DNA of 64,000 nt from Chrysomallon squamiferum. Taxonomy: Eukaryota > Mollusca > Gastropoda > Neomphalida > Peltospiridae. Under the pieces are notes generated by a model, which saw nothing but the letters and a program-made list of their open reading frames with translations, made no database searches and was not told where the DNA came from. Positions within the stretch are counted from its first letter, which is position 1. Each line of letters opens with the position of its first letter. The stretch spans positions 31,313,337 through 31,377,336 of the forward strand of contig CM022679.1 of NCBI GenBank assembly GCA_012295275.1. The letters are read 5' to 3'. Positions 57,986-64,000 of the stretch are shown here, piece by piece. Made by a program: the position numbers and the translations under genes.

Positions 57986-59515
57986 ACGATTTCAGACAGA
58001 CACATACTAATAATCAGATAACAATGAGACAGACAGGTAGATAGGTATGTAGTTAGATATTAGCATCTAGACAGACATACACACACATATTTAGATAGAT
58101 AGTTATTTTGGATAGGTTATATTTCTTTGCAGATAATTACATAAATATATTTTTCAACATCTGACCATCCATACATACATACATACACATACATATACAC
58201 ATTTCCATACATACATACGGTGTTAATTAATGTTTCTGTTGTTAAACAAATGAGCCTATTTAACCATCATATAAACAAACCATCGAGTTTAGATAACGAA
58301 TACATAAAATTCGGATCTCTGATATACAGAAACAGATGTTAAACCTAGATTGAAGACCCCCGGGAAATTGACGTCCATTAAAGCGACGTCACGTGAGACC
58401 TCGGTCCTGAGAAAACCGTCAAGTACAGTAAACATCTTGCGATACATGTGTCAGCATGTTTGGTATTAACGACACTGTCGTTCGTTATCCAAATATTTCC
58501 AGTGCTCGCTGTTTCGTTCACTTTGTTAAACACTCGAGTAATGTCACTGGACAACAGTGACACTTTGAAAATGTCCATGTTTCTCGAGGGAGCAACAGTT
58601 CACAATAATCGCGTTTTTTTTTAAAAAAAAATGATTCGTCTGTTACAATCAGTTTATTTATTGTTAAATGACATCTGTTTTATTTTTCTATGAAAATTAG
58701 TCTATGGATTTAAAACGCATGTGAAACAGACACACACAAAAAAAGAACCTTTAATTTTTTTAAATCGATTATTGATGTTGATGATATTTGTTGTTATTTT
58801 CAAACTTAAAAATAAACATTTAACATAAACTAATTTGAGAAGCATTTGGAAATTTCATTAAACTTGATTTTAAAAGAAGACTGAAAGAAAGTATTTTGAC
58901 AGTTTGTACATATAGATAAAATTGAAATGAAATTCGATTAAAATATAAATGGTAAATGTAAAATCTAACTGCGCATTCAAAAAAAAAGAAGCAAAAAGCA
59001 AATACTATAAATCAGTACAAGGGAGATAACTACAGCCGGATTAATCGAAATTGTTGATGATGCTGTGTATTCTTTTTCTCATTAGCCTGAATTTAATTAT
59101 GTCGATCACAAAGGTCCATTTTTAATTCTTGTAGCACCCAGTTGATCTTGATACTATTTCTGGTACCATTTCAATTAGGTAGAATTATAATACATATACT
59201 TGTTTTTTGTTTTTTTTTAATTTTAAATTCATTTATATGTTTGTGTGTGTGTGTGTGTGTGTTGTTTCAAATGAATGAACAGACACATTAATATTTTCAT
59301 ATATCTTTTATTCAGATTTCAAATGATAATTAAAGGTATCAAAGCTTATACTTCCATTCACTATCAGGACAATAATAATATTTTAAAATAAAGCAAATGA
59401 AAAAATCTAAATATCACACTTCCATTAAGGAAAAGATGCATTCAACAAGCAACAATAGCTTTTGAATGTGTTTGTGTGGGTAGGGTGCATGTGCATGTGT
59501 GTGTGTATGTTTGAA
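57985..59515. other. Unique A+T-rich DNA with minor simple repeats
   Basis: Short CATA and GATA tracts near 58,030-58,220, (GT)n near 59,241-59,262, and the GGGAGATAAC motif near 59,021. A minus-strand frame at 58,378-58,578 has no recognisable features. Confidence 0.5.
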
Positions 59516-62500
59516 TTCTGTTTTTTATTAAATAAATAAAGAAAGAAAGAAAGAACTAAATAAATATATAAAGAAAGAAAGAAATAAAAAATAAAAAATA
59601 AAGATATATATAAATAAATAAATAATAAATATATGTTTTTTTGTTTATGGGAAGAAGCTGATAAATAATATGTCACTGCTAATAATAATTTCCTCTCTCT
59701 TATTCTCAATATTTATACAAAAAGTAAAATGTCTGAAACATAATAAATAATAATAAAACACACTGAATATTGTATAAAAATAAATTCATTTAAAATATAA
59801 AAACGCAATCATTCACATGCTATCATTCTCTCACAACCAGAAATCAGTGAAAAAAATAAAATAAAAATAATAATGCAAGTTGAGGATCCAATAATTGAAA
59901 TTCCAAAATCTTGAAATTTATTCCAAGTAGCAGAAATAGTGATATCTTATCTTACGATTTTCTGACTGTTGTGCTAGCACACAAACTTCATTTCATGCAC
60001 AAAAATATTTTTAAAATCCTGCAGACTATTTGCACAAACTTGACGTGAAATGTAAATGGAATTCTTACTTGCACTTAGATCACATTCTCAGGCTATATTA
60101 CAAGAATCTGAAATATTCTGAAATGTGAAATTTGTTCAGTCCTATGCATTTTGAATAAAGGATTCTCAACCTGTACTAAAAACAAAAATGTCAGTTGCAG
60201 ATGCATAGCTGAGGTCAAGCTGATGATAACAAAAAACATTTAAGTGTTTATTTGATGTACCAGATAAAAAAAAAAAAAAAAAAAAATTCTACACAGATTA
60301 CTTATTATTATCATCATCACCATCTTTTTATTATCACCATTACTGTCATTATTATCATCATCATCATCATCATTATTATAAAAATAAAATAAATTATTTT
60401 ATATATTCCATCATAAGTTTCAGCAGAATTTGCATCATTGGGAGTGATATTTTTAGGAAAATAAAGCTTCAGTGACAACTGCAAAATACCATATAAAACA
60501 TTCTATCTGTGCATGATACAGTCAACCAGAAAGAGAAATGATAAAAAAAAAAAAAAAAAAAAAAAAAAATAGCAATGAATATATAAAATATGAATGCTTT
60601 GTTTAAAAAAAAAAAAATCAAATAATAAAATCACTCTTTATGTGTATCTATATAAGTAATAATAATCATATTTTAAAACAAAAATTCACTGCAATCTCAC
60701 AACTAAATAAAATGAAGAAATAAAATAATTTACAATTTGGCAAAATAAGCATTGCATGATCTAAAAAAAAGAAGAAAAAAGAATAATAAAAATCAATGGT
60801 AGTTTTTTTTCTGTAAAAGGCAAGACAAAAAAAAAATTGAATGAAAAAATGTAATCTAAAAAGTAAATATATACATTAAAAAATTAAATTTAATGTTATT
60901 TTAATAGATGATAAAAGAGATTAAATGCACATCTGAAAAAAAAAAAAGTACATTAATGGTAAATAATATGAAATACAATTAAAGTCAGTTATTTAATTAA
61001 ATAAAGTCTTTGCTGAAAAAGTTTTCAATCAGTTCATTTGTATGAGGAATTTAACTGCAAAAAGCTTTAAGAGTCAGTATTATTTTATATATACAAGTAC
61101 ATAATAACGACATCGGTAAACGCAAAATAAATTATTAACAAGAAAGATAACTCCATTTCAATTGCTACATAAAATTTGATGTTCTTTTTCATTAAAACAG
61201 TTTAATACCATTGTTTTATGTTACTCAGTTGGTTTTAAAAAGATATTTCTATTTATACAATTTAAAAATTCTGTTATAAAATCAAATAAATAATAAAAAT
61301 AAGAAGATTTTCGTATCAACAAGTTTGCAGTTTTAGAATAAGTTATCTCCCTTCGTCGTAATTTTACAATGGTATAAGCGTAGCACCATTTCTGTTAAAC
61401 AAATCTAAATACAAAATAAAAATATGCTTCTACTCTGTAAATAATTAAAATATAAAAAAAAAATTCTCAACAGTAAAACTTATAATTATTAAAAATGATC
61501 ATAAAAAAATAATAAATATTTTGTTTACTGTATATAAAATATTTATTATCACAATAGTATTCTATAAAATATACGGCACACTAAATAAAAAGATTAAATA
61601 TTAAAAATTAAAAACAAAAATATTTAATTTGGGGGGAATCATTCATATATAAACTGTACTGATCTTAAACATGTTCATTCTAGCTTGAAATATTAAAAGC
61701 CATTTTTTAGTTTTTACATTTTAATTATAACACAAAATTGTGGAGATTAATAAATCATTTTACAAATCACAGACTACCAAAAATCACAGTTTGTTGACAA
61801 TTTTGGCACAGTTTTATCTTCAGCAAAAAATGAAATAATGATTATAATAAAGATCTGACAAATTATATACTCTACAATAAATATTAAAAATTAATACTGA
61901 TTAAAGCTTTGTAATTTACAATACATGTATGACAAGTGAAAACAGCTTTCTAAATATTACTATAAAATTGAAAAATAAAATAAAAATACAAGTCCGAGAA
62001 AATTATTAAAGCTAAGAAATACAGTATAAGTAATTAAAAATAAATAAATAAATAAATAAATCTGCATATGTACAAAATCGTTTTTACAAGATCAAAGGTA
62101 TATTATTAATACAAAATTTAAAGTATAAAATGAAAATTAATTAATAGGCTCTTTCTTCGTAGATATATTTTATGACCTTATTAATTAAAATTTGAAAAGT
62201 ACAAAATGCAAATTGGTAAATTTCAAAAAGATTATAAAATATAATGCAAAAAAGATTTTAAAACTTTCTGATCAAAAGTACCATTAGTTCTCTATATTTC
62301 CTTAACATATGTTTTTTTTTAACTACTATATCAAACTTTATATCTTTTAACCATAAATTTAGTGCTATACATTTGTGGTTTATTATACTGTCAATACTTC
62401 ATATCACTCTTAATTCCTGTTTGTGTCATGTTATTTGCTTCTTAGTCAATTTATTTATTATTGCCGTACATCTTAATGAGTAACCGTCAAACGTCACATT

Positions 62501-63209
62501 AGGAATTACTAATTTTATAAATGATTTGTTATATTCGAATAATTCTTCTCTATGTGTAATGTCTTGTGTCTTTAGACAAATAATTCATTTTACCTGTTAA
62601 TAAATTAAGTCTTTATGCCATGTCACAGCTTGGGATAAGTAACAGTTTATGTATCATCTGTTTCCTAATTATTGATCATGTCTCATGTCTTTTACCAAAT
62701 GATTCGCTATGGTCTATTTGATGATTTCAGATGAATGATGAATCATTCATTATCTCATACTGTGTGTCCTAGAGAACATTTCACTGGGTAACTTGTATGT
62801 CATCACTTATGTATGAATTTATCATCTGATGTCTTAGATCTCTATATGAATGATTAATAATGCTTTGGTTCTTGCTCTGTTACTGAATTGCTTAATATGT
62901 CATCAAATTTTTATTACGTCGTAGCAACTATAAAAGTTATTAATTCACATTTTAAATGATTTCATTCAGGATTATTAATCAGTCTTTGTATGTCTTTCGT
63001 ATATAAATAATTAATTGTGTAATGACATATCAAATATATCGCTTTAAAGATATCAACTGAGTCTTTGTATGACTATTAAATTAACGATGTAATGTCATGT
63101 CTTTGAAAATAATATCTCACTTTTTCCAGTTATTCTGTTGTCTGTGAATTGAAGAGATTCTGTTTTTAAGTTATACGTCTGTGTGTCTAGATGTCGTTTC
63201 TTGCTTGAG
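59515..63209. other. Very A+T-rich non-coding DNA downstream of the edge gene
   Basis: About 3.7 kb with no open frame beyond chance. A-rich runs are frequent (near 60,267, 60,542 and 60,606), with (ATC)n near 60,310-60,380 and AGTTATCTCCCTT near 61,341. Part may be 3' untranslated sequence of the minus-strand gene, but many AATAAA-type signals occur by chance in such DNA and no end can be chosen. Confidence 0.45.
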
Positions 63210-64000
63210 TCAACTAGGTATTTTTGACAAAGCCAGCCAGGCAGATCTTTTCCTTTTCTCTGAGACCTCCTCCTCCCTCTCTCTCTGTTCCTGGTGAATT
63301 CTTTCAATGTTAGCTATGTAATCCTGCTCCTGCTTGTGAGTTCGCAGTTCAAACTTTATGTGACTGCGAAGAGGATCGTTAAATGGGCTAATTTTCCCCA
63401 GAAGAGGGTTGACTGAACCTCGCGGAATCAGCTGCTCACGGTTGCGTTGTCGTTCTTTCAACTCTTTAATCTTGTTCTTGACTTCCTGTGAGTACATCAG
63501 CATCGGGACTTCACTGAAACACTGAGCTGACGATGTAAGGTCAACAGGTTTGGGCTTGGGTACGTAAGCACCAGGAAGACAAGAAGCGATATTGGGAGGG
63601 AGGGAGTCTACCGTTGCTGGACGTGTTTTCGCTGGTGCTGTGAACGGTCGAGTGTTTTTCGGACTGGACAGAAACATTGGTGGTTTTTCAGTCTTCTGCA
63701 TGACTGCGGCAGATATCGGTCGTATTACACGTCCTCTGGGTAATGTAGACTTGATACGTTTAGGATGAAGACTCCTTCGTACTACTGGTTTGACAGGAGT
63801 GGACACATACTTTGTCTGGTAGACCTCCTTCTCTGGTAACACCGGAGTCTTGGGATGTTCTTTAATTCTAAAAGACTTCACTGATCTGATGTCTGAGAAT
63901 TCTGAAGCCGTTTCTCCTTCACCTGTGAGAAACTGCTCCAGGTGCAGTTCGTCTACAGGAACCTTTGTTCTGGGATCTATTCTACAGGGAGAGGACGAAG
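63210..64000 (-). CDS. 3' coding end of an unrecognised basic, coiled-coil protein (partial)
   Basis: The minus-strand frame is open from the window edge (64,000) to a TGA at 63,210, showing 262 residues; the true start lies outside. The first half is basic and rich in Pro, Lys and Arg, with three similar short motifs (RPISAA, RPFTAPA, RPATVD). The middle has LPPNIASCLPGAYVPKPKP and a PRGSVNPLLGKISPFNDPLR segment. The last 60 residues are charged and predicted coiled coil (QEQDYIANIERIHQEQRERE). There is no signal peptide or membrane segment in the visible part. RP-T-A-type motifs with a terminal coiled coil recall axonemal or microtubule-associated proteins, but that is only an impression. 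A splice acceptor could lie upstream near 63,935 (TTTCTCACAG on the coding strand), which would shorten the exon. Confidence 0.7.
   Translation of the reverse strand, partial: SSSPCRIDPRTKVPVDELHLEQFLTGEGETASEFSDIRSVKSFRIKEHPKTPVLPEKEVYQTKYVSTPVKPVVRRSLHPKRIKSTLPRGRVIRPISAAVMQKTEKPPMFLSSPKNTRPFTAPAKTRPATVDSLPPNIASCLPGAYVPKPKPVDLTSSAQCFSEVPMLMYSQEVKNKIKELKERQRNREQLIPRGSVNPLLGKISPFNDPLRSHIKFELRTHKQEQDYIANIERIHQEQREREEEVSEKRKRSAWLALSKIPS

Noticed and set aside
58378-58578. 66-codon minus-strand frame
   Set aside because: Short, without signal peptide or motif, and isolated in gene-poor DNA.

Overview
This is a window of animal nuclear genome, A+T-rich and gene-poor, crowded with simple-sequence repeats: at least 14 (AG/CT)n tracts, plus (GT)n, (AGT)n, (ATT)n, (AAAT)n, (CATA)n and homopolymers. 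Genes have GT-AG introns. A mollusc, possibly a gastropod, is my best guess but is not proven. It rests on a tandem family of secreted fibrinogen-related proteins, a degraded Tc1-like transposon, a tRNA-derived SINE, and three copies of the short AGTTATCTCCC motif that I associate with molluscan repeats.

Layout. Positions 1-24,600 hold no gene that I can support. They contain microsatellites, a large imperfect fold-back (2.4-3.1 kb), a SINE between direct repeats (5.3-5.7 kb), a degenerate 150-166 bp tandem repeat (5.7-6.4 kb), a short strong hairpin (8.6 kb), and several less A+T-rich islands that look like conserved non-coding DNA (about 11.5, 14.5, 18.1, 19.3 and 22.2 kb).

The main content is 24.6-45.9 kb, a tandem array of four compact minus-strand genes (A 27,365-30,485; B 33,485-35,487; C 38,501-40,502; D 43,526-45,510). 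The repeat period is about 5.0 kb for B, C and D. Each gene has five exons with the same intron phases (1, 0, 1, 1) and encodes about 305 residues: a signal peptide, a short PAN/apple-like cysteine module and a C-terminal fibrinogen-related domain (FReD). A, B and D are open. C carries two single-base insertions that break its frame, so it is a pseudogene or contains assembly errors. The spacers are duplicated with the genes and are nearly identical between A-B and B-C. Gene A is the most divergent copy: it has a long intron 2 holding an inverted piece of the spacer, an expanded GATATC-rich minisatellite past its 3' end, and a truncated Tc1-like transposase in its downstream flank. Gene D has lost the upstream sequence shared by A-C about 20 bp before its ATG.

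Positions 46-63 kb are again gene-poor. They contain a higher-order (GT)n array (47 kb), an iterated fold-back element (47.9-48.1 kb), many microsatellites and a 21-bp repeat (56.4 kb). At the right edge (63,210-64,000) is the 3' coding end of a second, unrelated minus-strand gene. It encodes a basic, proline-rich, coiled-coil-ending protein that I do not recognise. The array probably supplies secreted lectin-like proteins; no functional link to the edge gene is visible.
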